From positions 34,579,191-34,643,190 of the forward strand of contig NC_132893.1 of assembly GCF_030463535.1 (NCBI RefSeq): a stretch of 64,000 bases of DNA, in the 5' to 3' direction. Shown piece after piece: positions 40,318-52,800 of the stretch (the first letter of the stretch is position 1; each line of letters opens with the position of its first letter). The position numbers were made by a program, and so were the translations under genes. Below the pieces are notes generated by a model. The model was given only the letters and a program-made list of their open reading frames with translations. It had not been told where the DNA came from and did not search any database. The stretch comes from Salminus brasiliensis. Lineage: Eukaryota; Chordata; Actinopteri; Characiformes; Bryconidae.

Positions 40318-40766
40318 TGTTACCCTTCGTCTGCCGGCCTGAAGTGGTCACTCTTTTTCTTTGTATATGGTCATTCAAATAACCCTCAAAAGGTGACAAC
40401 AATCAAACGGTCATACCAATAACCAGCTGTTGTGTGATAACCATCACGCCCTACTGTTGATACTCCAAGTGCCCTCACCTTCATTCCCCTCCTACCCCTC
40501 CTTAACCTCCTCTTCATCAATCTTTCCCCTCCCACAGTTCCTAATGTATATAAGGTCCTCTCGAAATGTCCCTAATCAGACTGGATTAGTTCACTAATCT
40601 GGAATCGATCAGATTAGATTGGTTCAGACTAGACATGGTTGGACTAGACTAGATTGACCGTGACCGATGGAGTTGTACATCTCTGTGTGCATCAATAAAC
40701 TCATCAACACTGAGGATCCAGTCTCCTGACTCCTGAATCTGCCTTCTGAATACCGGATTTCTAACA
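40318..40766 (+). mobile_element. Candidate solo LTR
   Basis: 449 bp from TGTTA to TAACA, with TATATAA at 40,547 and AATAAA at 40,694 in the order expected of an LTR. No matching LTR, primer-binding site or coding part is nearby, and I see no clear target duplication, so this stays a candidate. Confidence 0.45.
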
Positions 40767-40799
40767 GGCGGGACACGGGCCGTTTAAGGGTTAAAAGGG

Positions 40800-41925
40800 A
40801 AAATACAGATTTTCCTTATTTTTCCATCTCCACCCACCCACCCTTCCCCCCTCTCCCGGTGGTATCATTTCTGTGTGCTTTGGAAAAAGGACCTATGTTG
40901 TGTAAGGATTTGGAGTGTTTATAGATTTATTTGGGATAGGGTGTGCTGAAGGTAGGATTATCAGACACAGCACAGGTAACCCGTATTTGAACAGGCTTAC
41001 ATCACTAAAGATGAGGCAGGAGGCCGTCTGTGAGGCAGGGGTTCAGTTAGTTAACTAATCAAAGCTGACAGATGTGAGCAAACCGTCCCTACCACTATCC
41101 AGCGTCTACTGAACTGTCCCTAGCGATCATTTTGATAAAAAATCAATCAATTAAATGAAATACAGCAGGCTGTCAGTCTGTCAGGGTCTCGTGACTGGAT
41201 TTGGTACACAAAAGGTTAACAGACCTCGCTCTCTACTACGAGTCCTGCCTCGCCAGGCATGTCTGGCCTAGCCGTTTCTCTGTAACATGAGAGAGGCTGT
41301 GGTTGTACGAAGGGCTGAAGCTCTGTCGACTAGACGGGCACGTAGGCTGAGCGAGAGAAGCCGTTCAATGGTCACATGCATGCTCCACAAATCACACCTG
41401 GTACTGATTTAGAAAGGGGCAATGCGTTTAGGTAAAGGTAATTTGCAGTGAAGTCAACAGAGCCAACAACAATGAGAATACTACAACTCAAACCAACAAA
41501 GCCATGGATGCTGTTGCTCTCTGTTCATATATGGCTGCATCACTGTGTTATTTTGTTAGGAGACAGAACCAGCCCGAGCATGTAGTAGCTCTGACGGAGG
41601 AGATGCATATTTATCTGAATAATGACTCAATTCATTATGGACGAATGTTGGCTACCAGATCTTTAAAAAACACTTAAGAAATTGATGTCAGAAGTCTATC
41701 ATAAATGCAAAAAGCCACCAGGGCTTCCAGGGCCCCTGCTGTTGACCACTTACATGTCCCCTTTACATGTCTTAGTCTCTATAGTGTCCAGTTCACTGAT
41801 TCGGATGTTAAACAACAACAACAACGTATTTGACCCATGCCGCCGCTCAGTGTCTCTAAGTTCAGCCATGTTCAGCTCCTCCTCCTCCTCTGCTGGGTTC
41901 TCTCTTCACTGTAGCTTCCTGTAGC
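40800..41925. other. No gene seen
   Basis: Only short frames without family resemblance. Confidence 0.4.
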
Positions 41926-41934
41926 TGCTGCCCA

Positions 41935-42420
41935 GGTCATCAGATTCAGATCCTTGACTCCCCCTGGCCTACAAAGCCAAGACTGGACCAGCCAGCCCCT
42001 CCGTACTTGATGGCGACGGTCAAAAGCCGATCTGCACTGAGAGCCCTTCCAGCTTCAAGTACGGCTTGGCTCGACCCGCCATCCTTTAAGATCCACGGAA
42101 GACGAGCGTCCAGACATTTTTCTGTCCTGCACCGAAGTGGTGGAACGAACTTCCCCTGGGTGTCCGAACAGCAGAGTCCAACACTCACTGTCCTCAAACC
42201 CAGACTGAAGACCCTCCTCTTCTGAGAGTGCTCAGGCGAAGAGAAGAGTATTATGGTCTGCATATTGACTTGTGTTTAGTAGAGTCTAAAATTAGAGGAT
42301 CTGAATTTTAGTCTATTTAAACTAGCTGAGGTTCTTCTTCAGTAAACAGTGAAGCTCTTCTCTAAGTCGCTCTGGAGAAGAGCTTCTGCTTAATGCTGTA
42401 AATGAGTATGAAGTATGTAG
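41935..42420 (+). mobile_element. 3' end of an L2-type LINE
   Basis: A decayed frame with FSVLHRSGGTNFPW and LKPRLKTLLF resembles the C-terminus of L2-type reverse transcriptases (usual ending FKxxLKTHLF). It is followed by AAGTCGCTCTGGAGAAGAGC, the usual fish LINE/SINE tail. 5'-truncated. Confidence 0.65.
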
Positions 42421-42429
42421 TACAGATAA

Positions 42430-43360
42430 AAGGGTCAAAGTTGAGTGCACTCAGATACCCAAGATACTCAGAACTGGCTGATTTTGAGTGTGGTTACAAT
42501 GGACACCATTATCCCACAAACAAAAGGGAGGAGCTGCTCACGTCTGGAACAATTAGAAAAAATGACGGATAACGATGCAAGTGCAGCGGAGATGGCGGAT
42601 GAATAAACTTGCAGTGACGTAGCTGTGTTGGCATAGTAACGAGTCATCACTTCCTGTTAGTACAAAGAGGGTATTTTAACGGTCAGTGTACTAACCTGCC
42701 AAACCACGCACTAGTAAGATTAGTAATACCTTGTATGTATAAGCGGGGGGTACACAATTGGGACACGGCCTAAGACTTTGAGGAAGGCATTGTTTGGGAC
42801 AGAAGAAAAACAGGACCTCTTGGTTGATATGATACATATGGGAAGAAAGAAGAAGAATCCCCAGAAATCCTAGTGCTAAATCAGTGCTAATCAGACACAC
42901 AGTAAGGTAGAGGGGTGAGTGACACGTTACACAGAAGTGAAAGAAATGAAAAACAAGAAAAGTTCAAAGGAAAAGATGATAACAGGGTTGTAAGAGAAAG
43001 AAGCTGAAGAGATCACAGCTCAAAGAAAGCTTTGATCTTTTGTTTGATTGCTTAATGAGCTGCTTCAGTTAGTTCCCTCTCCAGAGTGAGCGAGAGCTGC
43101 ATTCATTCGCTTTACCTGCCAACTGTCCTCAGTCTGAGCGACGCCATCTTGCCGTCTCCTTTGTTTGGTTTTCCCGCATTTTTTATTTCATTGTTTTAAG
43201 GGGTGCAACTCCACCATTTGCCTGTGCTTGGTGGTGGCGCAGTGGTAAGGCGTAGGGCCTCCATTGCTTTCAGTATTTTACATAATCGTTAATAATCAGA
43301 GGTAAATCTCTTAAATTATAGTTTTCTCAGATGTTTCTCTTAATAGAAATGAAACTTACT
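42430..43360. other. No gene seen
   Basis: Near 43,231-43,256 a short tRNA-like A-box stretch (GGTGGCGCAGTGGTAAGGCG) suggests a SINE fragment. Confidence 0.35.
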
Positions 43361-43364
43361 TATT

Positions 43365-43930
43365 GCCAAAAAGTCAAAGTCAAGTCAAATTTATTTGATT
43401 AGCTTTTTATAACTGTTGTCGTCACAAAGCAGCTTTACATAATTAGTAATTAATAAAAGACAGAGACAAAAAGAAAAAAATTAAGACATGAAGGATCAAA
43501 GACCCCCAGTGAGCCCCAACGGCGACAGTGGCAAGGAGAACCTCCCTCAGAGCTGGAGGAAGAAACCATGGGAGGAACCAAGACTCACAATGGGGACCCG
43601 ACCCGTCCTCCTCTGATCAGAACTATTTATAAATTATTGATAAAAATGACCAAACCGGATACAGCAGATAGTTAATAGTAGTGATATTAATATAAATAGT
43701 GGCAGATAGTTAATAGTGGTGATATTAATAGTGGCAGATAGTTAAGAGTCCATTTAGGTTTGAACATAGTCATTAGACAGGTAGCAGTGGTAGGAGGGTG
43801 TGCCGCTGGTCTGGTATGGGTGGTGGTGGGTGGGGGGCCTGCTGGTCGGACTGGTAGGTGGCAGCTGGTCTGACGCAGGTAGAGGGGACCTTAGTGGGCA
43901 ATCTTCCAGCAGGTCGGGCTGGGTGACCAT
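43365..43930. repeat. Composite fish interspersed repeat
   Basis: Begins AAGTCAAGTCAAATTTATTT, passes through CAAAGCAGCTTTACAT, then the block matching 6,448-6,600 in reverse, and ends in GGCAGATAGTTAATAGTGG-type short tandem repeats. Confidence 0.65.
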
Positions 43931-43934
43931 TTAC

Positions 43935-45895
43935 TCAGAGAAGGTAAAAAGTCCACTTCAGACCCTGGTGAGAAGCGATTTCCCATCTCATATAAGGCTT
44001 TTAGCCTTTTTTTAAAAGCTGGTGGTTCTCCTCTGGTGCAAAACATAAGATGATGATAACATCAACATCAACATTCGAGTGGTTGGGTTTGTCTAAGAAT
44101 GGTCGGGGGGTCGGTGTCTCTGGCCTGAAGGTACGCTGCTCAATGAAGTTAAAGCTCTTCATCTTGATGTTTTGTTGATATTTTTCTTTCATTGCTGGAT
44201 TCTTGTAACTTCAGTTGTAAAAAGTGCAGCAGTGGAGAGTCTCCCATACTTTCCATGTAGCGTCTGTGTAGATGGGTTTTATCACAAACTTCAAACTCTC
44301 TCTCAGACGTTGCTAACGTACAAATCACCAACCGTGATAAATGCAGCCAGCGCAGCGCTGGGGTGTGTACAGACTGAGACGTGTTGAACATGATCATAAT
44401 AAACAGATTAGATTTTAGTTCTCAACAGCAGAAAGGGTTGAATATAATGTGAATCTGACAGTTGTGTCAATAATAAATGGACCAATAGAAATGCAGGGGG
44501 GGGGGGGCAAGAGCAGAGCTCCTGGTTTGTTGATTTATTTATTTTAATCAGGGAGATAAATAAATTAATAAACAATCTGAGAAATGGATATCTAGAAGGG
44601 TCAACAGGGGTCGACGGTTTTGCTTAGTGTGCTGAAAGCCAGGTTCAAACTGGCAACCAAATGAACCAAAGGGCAGTGTGTTACCAGAGGAGGGGTATGG
44701 TTTAAATAAATAAATAAAAAATGAATAAGTGAAATCACTTCAAGAAGTGGTGGGAAAAAAGGGCAGGAACAGCAAAAAAAAGGAGACACACAACATTGTG
44801 TACTCGAACAAAGGGAGACAATAAACAACTCAATGAGAATCAGGCTGCAACTGAAAGCTTAATATTAATAAACTTAAAAGGAGGTGAGCTTCAGACCTGG
44901 AGTTTAAGAAGTGAAGAAGTCTGAACTTATTTTTAGTTTCTTTCTTTTCTTTTTCTCCTTTGTTCTTTTTTTTCCTCTTTACCAGTTTACCGCCCACCCC
45001 TCTACAAAGGTGCAGCAGTGAGCCTCTATTTGGGAGAGCTTTTATGCAGAGCCCAGCAGGTGTGTTTAATCAGCTGTAAACAGCACTGGGGCTTCTGGGA
45101 AATGAAGTTTTTAGAGCTGCTCCTAGCTGTTTTCTTACTACACCGCCTTGGCCCTCTGCTGGTGTCCGGTGGTGGGGACTGAATCCTTACAAAAATGACC
45201 TGGAATCAAATCTGTTTACATCGACTTCAATTGAAAGTTACATTTTTTCCTCTCCTATTGACAGTGCTCTGTAAAATACAGAAATACAGTGCAGTAAAAA
45301 AACTGACAATGGAAACTAAAACAACAGCAATAACAAAACAACGTCTTGCGTAGCTTTTTTCTTTAATTTTGTTCAAATGCTTTTTTGGTCTTTATTTTCA
45401 CAGATTTTTTATCTAGGTCATTTATCCTCTTCTTAAATAAATCCCAGGTTGAGCTTAAACTAAAAATCAATTTTGTGACCCTTTGTGAGTTTCTTTCATG
45501 AGGAATGAAAAAATGCAGTAGATGTAAGCTGAGGTATGCTTTTTTATTTGCATTTTCAACTGAAGCATGTAAAAAGCACAAGAATATTTCACATTATAAA
45601 ATCAGATTACCCTAAAAACATATATTGCACATAAAAAGCATGTATTTTGTAAAATATCAACAGGCCTGTCAAACATAACAGCAAATGTGCTTAATTATAA
45701 TAGTAAATGTGCTTCAGACTTTAGAAATTTGTAATAAAACAGAATAAAATCACAGATGCACTTGTAACAGAACCAGCCAAAAGTGCTGTACGCTGATAAA
45801 CCATATGTCTGAGTGCAAGCCAGACAGGGCTTTACTGAGGTTTGAACAGTCGAGCCGACTATGTGCAGAGCTGACTCTGTGGTTCAACTCTTAAA
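43935..45895. other. No gene seen
   Basis: Repeat fragments (see the entry at 29,720) in ordinary AT-rich sequence. The right end may be the 3' part of the peroxidase B transcript. Confidence 0.35.
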
Positions 45896-46087
45896 ATTCT
45901 AGAATTTATTGTTTTGTTAAGCATCACAAAATGATTTAAATGATTAATTAATTACGTTATTAATAATATTTACAGTTTGAATTCTGCATCGAGGGGTTCA
46001 CATCTGTCCTGCTGACAAAAATTGGCAAAATAGCAAGAAAGTAAGCACTGCTTTTTCTTTCCTTCATCTTTTTTCTGCTGTTTTTGC

Positions 46088-46138
46088 GAGATATATATAT
46101 ATATATATATATATGCAAATGTGTATATATATATATAT
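46088..46138. repeat. (TA)n microsatellite pair
   Basis: Two TA runs separated by CAAATGTG, in the 3' flank of peroxidase B. Confidence 0.9.
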
Positions 46139-46417
46139 ACATGTCCTGCACTTATTGTCCTCCCTGTATTGTGCCTCATTTAAAATACAGTACAGACTGA
46201 AGCACTTCTCATAACTCAATTAAGGGCGGGGCTAAATTGCTGTAGGCTGAATCGGTGGATATATGCAAATGCGTTGGTTTTCGTAACATCGCAGAAGCAA
46301 TACACTGAAAATGGTCTGGTTACGGACTGCAAAGAGAACGTGGTGCATTGACGTGTTTTTCCGTGTTTGAGATTTTTTAGTATAAAATGACGATATACTT
46401 CTGGTACTGGCGACCTC

Positions 46418-46884
46418 TCAGGCCGTAAAAAGCAGATGGCCATTAAAAGAGCTGTCAGAGGAGAGACCTCTGCTGCCCAGACTGGCCTCCAGTCTTACGC
46501 TAGTTCTGGGGGTTAACCACACAACCGTCTGCCCACTGTACGTAATTCTGCCAGGGCTTTGTACAGACGCCACGCTGCTAAGAACTACAGTGCTGTTGCA
46601 CAGCAGCGTCACGGTGCCCACGGACCGGGGTGCTGTTAAGGAGAAGACAAACTCGTACACACCGGGCACTCTGCAGGTGAATTCGCCGGTCTGGGTGCTG
46701 TAGTCATTAAAATTATTGAAGACTGTGTCACGGAAAGTAATAATTCTGACAGGGGATGAAGAGACAGGGCCGAGCCTCATAGAGAAGGCAGATTGCTTTG
46801 CTGTGTTGTTGGCGGCAGAGCCAGGGGGTCCAGGGGGTCCGGCGGGTCCGGGGAGTCCATTTATCCCTGGTGAGCCTGGGGGAC
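46418..46884 (-). CDS. epx-like: Peroxidase B coding exon 14 (collagen-like and C1q domain)
   Basis: 467 bp to TGA at 46,418. Eight further Gly-X-Y triplets, then C1q with [20 protein letters not shown] and the closing FNGHLLF. Two more triplets than copy A. Confidence 0.92.
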
Positions 46885-49800
46885 CTAGAAATCAATTAAA
46901 ATTTTAATAATCTTGTTTAATTGCTTCTTGTTCAGCATGATTTCTCTGATCGGATCTGAATTTATGTCTAATTATTATTATTAATAATTTAATTACTTAA
47001 TTTGTTTATTATTTCATAAACATCCATTTTTGGTATTTTTATATTGTTTTAATATTCCCATTTTTCACTACTGCTTTCACTCTAATTGTTATAACTGATC
47101 TAAACTGTGTTCATGTTGCCAGTTTCTTGAACTTATAATTTAATATTTGTGTGATTTTTCTTTTAAAAACACTATGTGAAGCAATTATTATCATCAGCAA
47201 TTATTATCACTAGCCTAGATTCCTGTTAAACACTGAGGAATGAGATCTGTGTCTCCATTTAGTGGTCAACATTAAATGAATGTTAATTAATGGTCAACAT
47301 TAAATTACCTTGTTCGCCAGCAGGTCCTCTAGGTCCTGGGGGTCCAGGTAGTGGCTCTCTGTCAAGATCTAAAAATAGTTCATACAGATTAGTTATATTT
47401 CCTGTGGATGGTTTGACAGAGAAATGAAAAAGAAACAGAGGCAAGGTGGATCAGAGAATCCTGAACCCAAGAAATCAGCAAGGAAGAGGATGGCAAACTG
47501 TCCTGCAAAGGCACAGTGCAAAATCGAAAGGCCTGAGTTGCATTTGATAGGAAAGAATGAAAGAGTTTTCAGATAGACCCTATCCCCAGCCCCCTATGCA
47601 GTGTTCATGCAGTGTGAAATTCTGGATGATTGAGTCAGTGAATAATAAGGGTTCATAAGAAATAATGCTTGGCTAACCTCATTTCCACTGTATGCACTTT
47701 GGCTTTCACGCTCACCTAGAAGGTCAAACACCAAAGGTAAGCCAACGCCACAATGACCTAACAAATGGTATTTTTTTATGTATGTGCATGCAGTATGGAT
47801 CTACAGAGCATACCAGTACACCAGAAGCAAAGTCAGAAATCTTTAGCAAGGTGATAAAAAATGTGACAATTTGTTTAACAGGCCTACAGCTACAATTTCC
47901 TAAAAAAAAGTAAACAAAATTGTGTGATGTCTGATCTTTGCCATTTTCACAAAGAAATTTATTTTTTAATAAGAAACCCCTACTGGTATTAACTATAAAC
48001 AAAAATTAACAAGAACAATAGAAAGGTAAATATACACTACATGTACAAAAGTATCCAGACACAAAAGTATCCGGTTCACCCATTACTGACACAGGCATTT
48101 AGATGCGCATGCACAGCTTATTTAATCATCATAGAGAAGCACTGCTGGAGTGCTGGAGCTCCAGTCCATACAGCTGGGATACGTTTGAGAGTCATTTTGA
48201 TCTATAACTAATCATCCATTATCAGTACCTGACCTCATTAATGCCATCATGGCCGAGTGCCATCAAATCCTCTTAGCAATGTTCCAAAATCTAGTGTAAG
48301 GCCTTTGCAGGAGAGTAGAAGATGTTACTGCAGCAAAGGGACAGCAAACACAGACTCCCTGTTATTGCACTTGGTTTCAAAAGCAACTCTGGAGGAGCAG
48401 GTGTCCACATACTTTTTGGACATATAGTGTATATCGCTGCTGTCCAATGAAAACCCTCTATACTCCATGGTTTGAACCCTGTAGCTGCTCTGTACACTGT
48501 GTAAATAATTCTGGCTTAATACATGGTTTTCACTGAACAGCGGCGATATGTATCAGTCCTCGAACGTGGGGGTGGGGGTGTGGCCAAAGGATAGCGGTCT
48601 GGATTTAAAAAAAACAAAAGGTTATTTGGTAGGTTAGACCAAATAAATTAAGTCTATTAGATGACCACTGTACTGGCTGGAGAGGATGGCTATTCTCTAC
48701 CTACCAGGGAAATGCTAGCTAAACAAAGGTGCCAGCTAGCTCTCTTATACAGGACGAGCGATTAGCGATCTTGAAAGAAGATATTAAATATAAAAAACCT
48801 GTTAAACAAACACTCACATTTAAATGATCAAAGGAGAATAGAACACTGATTGTCTTTGCATGTACAGAGAATCTCATTGGTGCCTTGTCTTACCCTCAAA
48901 CCAAGGAGTGAAGTCTACATCCGCAATGTTGTTGCAGTCAACAAACTCTGCTTTGCTGGCCTTTAAGCGGAATGGCTCGGCAGGAACTTTCTTGATGCCT
49001 GTGTTGTCACAGATGATGCGCGCCAGAGACATAGTGGCTAGAGAGGCTCTCTGATTCTTGGTGAAAACTCCACGATTCTCCCACCAGAGCCTGATTAGAG
49101 AAGACCCAAATTACCAACACTTACACGTAAGAAAGTTCAATGTATTTCTATACCACATTTAAAACATGAGTTGGACCAAAGTATATACAAAAGTATAATC
49201 TAAATATTATATTATATAATAGAAAACGTATGTAAAAAGCTTAAGTATATACTTCAACTTCTGTAGAAGTCTTTTAAAACCCTAGTATGGAATGAATGTC
49301 AATACTTTTGACACCGGTAAAGAGGGAGCACATCGAATCTCAATAAGGAGACTGTTCCAGAGCCCTGGGGCCGCTACCGAAAGAGCTCAGTCACCCTTTA
49401 GTTCCTACTCTACACACATTTCATTTACTGATATTTAACACAGTACCTGTCGCCTTGACGGATCTTCTGGAACTGGGTTGCAATGAGGCAGGAGAAGAGG
49501 GGTCCAACGCGGCCTCCAGGGACAAAAGGTTCGGCTACACCCGCCAGCCAGACGTCGATGTTGGCAGGGTTTCCATAATGTTCGATCAGTCTGCGTGCTA
49601 GATCAGTGTTGTTCAACACGACGGCCAGTTCAGCTTGATTCTGAGGTGTGGAGAGGTTGCAGAACCTCCGCCAAGTGTTATAACCTAAAGAAGAAGCAAA
49701 TGCAACATGGGTCTATAGACTAAACTTTCATTACTAAACATTTGAGGATGCATTTTTAACCATTGGGCCTCATTGGGTGTTCACAGCTCTGCTCTCTGAA

Positions 49801-52800
49801 CAAATCCCAGATAGGAAAACACTACTGAAGGCCAGAATCTTCATTGAAACTGTGTAAGTGGGTTTTAAGAACGGTTGGTAAATGAGGCCCAGTGTGGTTC
49901 TGTGGTTCTGTGGCTCTCTGAAGTGTTCCTAAAAGTAGAACTGCTTGACTGTTTATGGGAAAATAGGTCAGGTATTGACCCATGAATCCTTATGACCAGT
50001 CTGGCCTGCTAGAGATCAAATGTCTGGCCCATTGGGCTGAGTGTCTTGACTCTACACTCCTAGGCATAAAATGTAGCAATTTGTGTGTATGTATGTGTGT
50101 GTATATGTGTCTGTGTTTACCTGGCAGCGCATGGTCGCGGCTCCTCTGCATGTTGAGGGATGCCAGGTCCATGGCAATGTGGCTGGTGAAGGCAAACAGT
50201 CTCTCTCTCAGTGCATCCACCAGAATGTGGTTTTGCTGATTCAGCTTAGCTGGCCGGCTAATCAGGCCCCGGATCAGGGGATCAATTCCACCTGGATGTG
50301 CAGATTAGGTGAGATTTAGACGTTCATAGAGACATTAAAGTAAAGATGGGCAATTCCAGCCCTCAAATATTGAGTAATCTTACGGTCTCCTTGCACTACT
50401 TCAGAGTCAAATCAGGTTTGTGGGGAAAATAAACTACTAAACTCTGCATGAACTTACCTTCAAAGACAACTCTCCAGGGTGAGAAGAAGGCCTCATAGAG
50501 AGGGACGCTGGGAAAACGCGGATGGTTCTCGAAGTTTTCGTCCATGCGGAAGACGAGGGGCTGGATGGTCGCGTGGGCGAATCGGTAGGCAGCGGTGGCA
50601 AAAATATTAGAGATGCTCGGGTCAATGTTTTGGTCATACCCAGGATAAGGGCCAAGAATCCTCCTCATTGCATCGGGGCCCACGATGTGTGGCAGATAAT
50701 CCCGGAAAACTATAATCTGTGAAGCAGAAACATCATCAAGACCACTGTCTATATACTTGTTCATTATGTAAATCTGTAAATCCAAAATTTCTGAATTATT
50801 GCAGTGCAAACGTGGTTTTGTGTGTGTTGGGGCTGCACAATACTTTAAAAAGTGATTGCAATATTTTTTATATATATTTATATTTTTGATATTAAAAATC
50901 AGGTCTTCACCAGATTTCACCACAAGTCAGTGATCCACTATGTCATGACCATTAATAATGCACTGTCTGCACTGTCCAATCCAATGTATCCAGGATTGGA
51001 GTAAAATAAATTATTTCAGGGATTAAATCTGCTCTGGGTAGATAAGTCATGGATTTTCCTTTTGTACCAAGCAGCAATAATGGTTGTAGCATGAAGTTGG
51101 ATTTAATTTGCCCGCAATGTGAATACTGCACATGTGTACATTATGATGATGATGCTGAAACAGTAAGTAGTAGGTGGGCAGTACCTGGTGGTAGGCACCC
51201 ATGATTTTGCGAGCTTCCTGGTAAAGGGTTTCACTGCTCCAGTGGGGGTTGAGGAGGCGCATTACGCGGGCCAGGCGATTGTGTTCTCTCATAAACAGCG
51301 TGTGCAGGGAGGTAAGAGCAATGTTCTCATCCACTCGAGCATCACCTACAGTGCAAAGATAATTTTTTGAGCAAATTGCAATTTCTAAAATTCTATTCTG
51401 CCATTTTTTGTGTTGCATTCTTTGTATAATCTAATGCATCTGATGTTTAAAGATTCTCTGAACTAAAATGTACAACAGAAATGATTTTAAAATATGTTAA
51501 TGTGTATATATTCTGTAGTATATTGTGTATTACTACTGTTAGGGACTATCCACCTTAGATTATTATAGTTTGTACACTATTATAATTCTATTATTCTGTA
51601 TTTATAGCCAAAGATTGTGGCCTTAAAGCCTTAAAGCCATTTGCTGTATGCAGTGCTTACACCATATACAAAAGAATGACTTCAGTCGGAGTAGCATGCT
51701 TAACGTCGAAAGAGGAACAAAACTAACCTGCGATAAAGCATGGAACTTCCTCCAGGCCTGTGGTGTTGAGGATGCGATTGCGTGTGGAGCACATTTTGCT
51801 GTCCACTTTAGTGAAGGGCAGCAGCTCTCGGCCATTGTCTTGGAAACGATTATTGACGAGCAGGAGACCGTTGTCATTGGAAAGGTCACGCAGTTCTCGT
51901 GCAAGCCCCTCATCAGAGCCATACAACTGGCCTACATCCAGAAAGGCAGTCAGGGAGTTGATCTGCTGCCTCACTTTGGGCACGCCACCGAAAATGAAGG
52001 CGTTGTTACCGGAACCACAGGCAGGAGCAGAGCGGAACACAGGGAGGCAGCTGTCTTTGGACAGCCGTGGGTCTCCATTAGGAATCTAAGCATATAGGAC
52101 AAGGCTTACTCATGCTGCTGTTAACCTTAATTTAAACATGACCCATAAGTATGATTCCTGATTCACTGATGAATTAGTATTGAATGAATTGGAGCAGAAC
52201 AAAAGCTAATGGAAGACATGAGTGCAGGAAGGCAGTACGGACCTGGATGGGGAAGCAGGGCTCGGAGCGCTCACAGCTGGCGTCACAGTCGATCCCGCTG
52301 CTGAAGGATCGGATGCTGGGCGAGTGGGGTGTGAAGGACAGATCGTGATCATTCCACTGGCCAAAGAAGGTGACCAGATGTGTGTACTCCCTGTCGCCCT
52401 GAACATCAGAATCCTTTGTACTCGCAATGCGGTTAGACACCAGCCTCACCTGGAGAAGAAGCAAGCATGGAAAAGAGATCTAGGGTAAGCCTGGATTCCT
52501 TGGGTGAATAGATGACAATATGAAGTTCGTGAGAATGAAACGGAGTGCTGTCATACCAGAGGTAGGATGACCCCGTTATAGAGCCTGCCTGGGTTCCATC
52601 CGACAGGCTGGGAGATACCATCTTCATAAATGGGAGGAAGCCAGCGAGCTAGGGGTGTGTTTGCTGCACCAAGAAGTGGATTTTTCCTAGAAGTGTGGAA
52701 TAAAACATCCCCATGATATAAACAACACCACCGATGGCATGGCTAGAGAACGGTTATCTATATATGGGTACATTGACCACTTATGGGTACACGCATCCAT

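Noticed and set aside
43231..43256. A tRNA-like stretch (GGTGGCGCAGTGGTAAGGCG)
   Set aside because: Only the A-box part is present; no anticodon arm or acceptor pairing was found.
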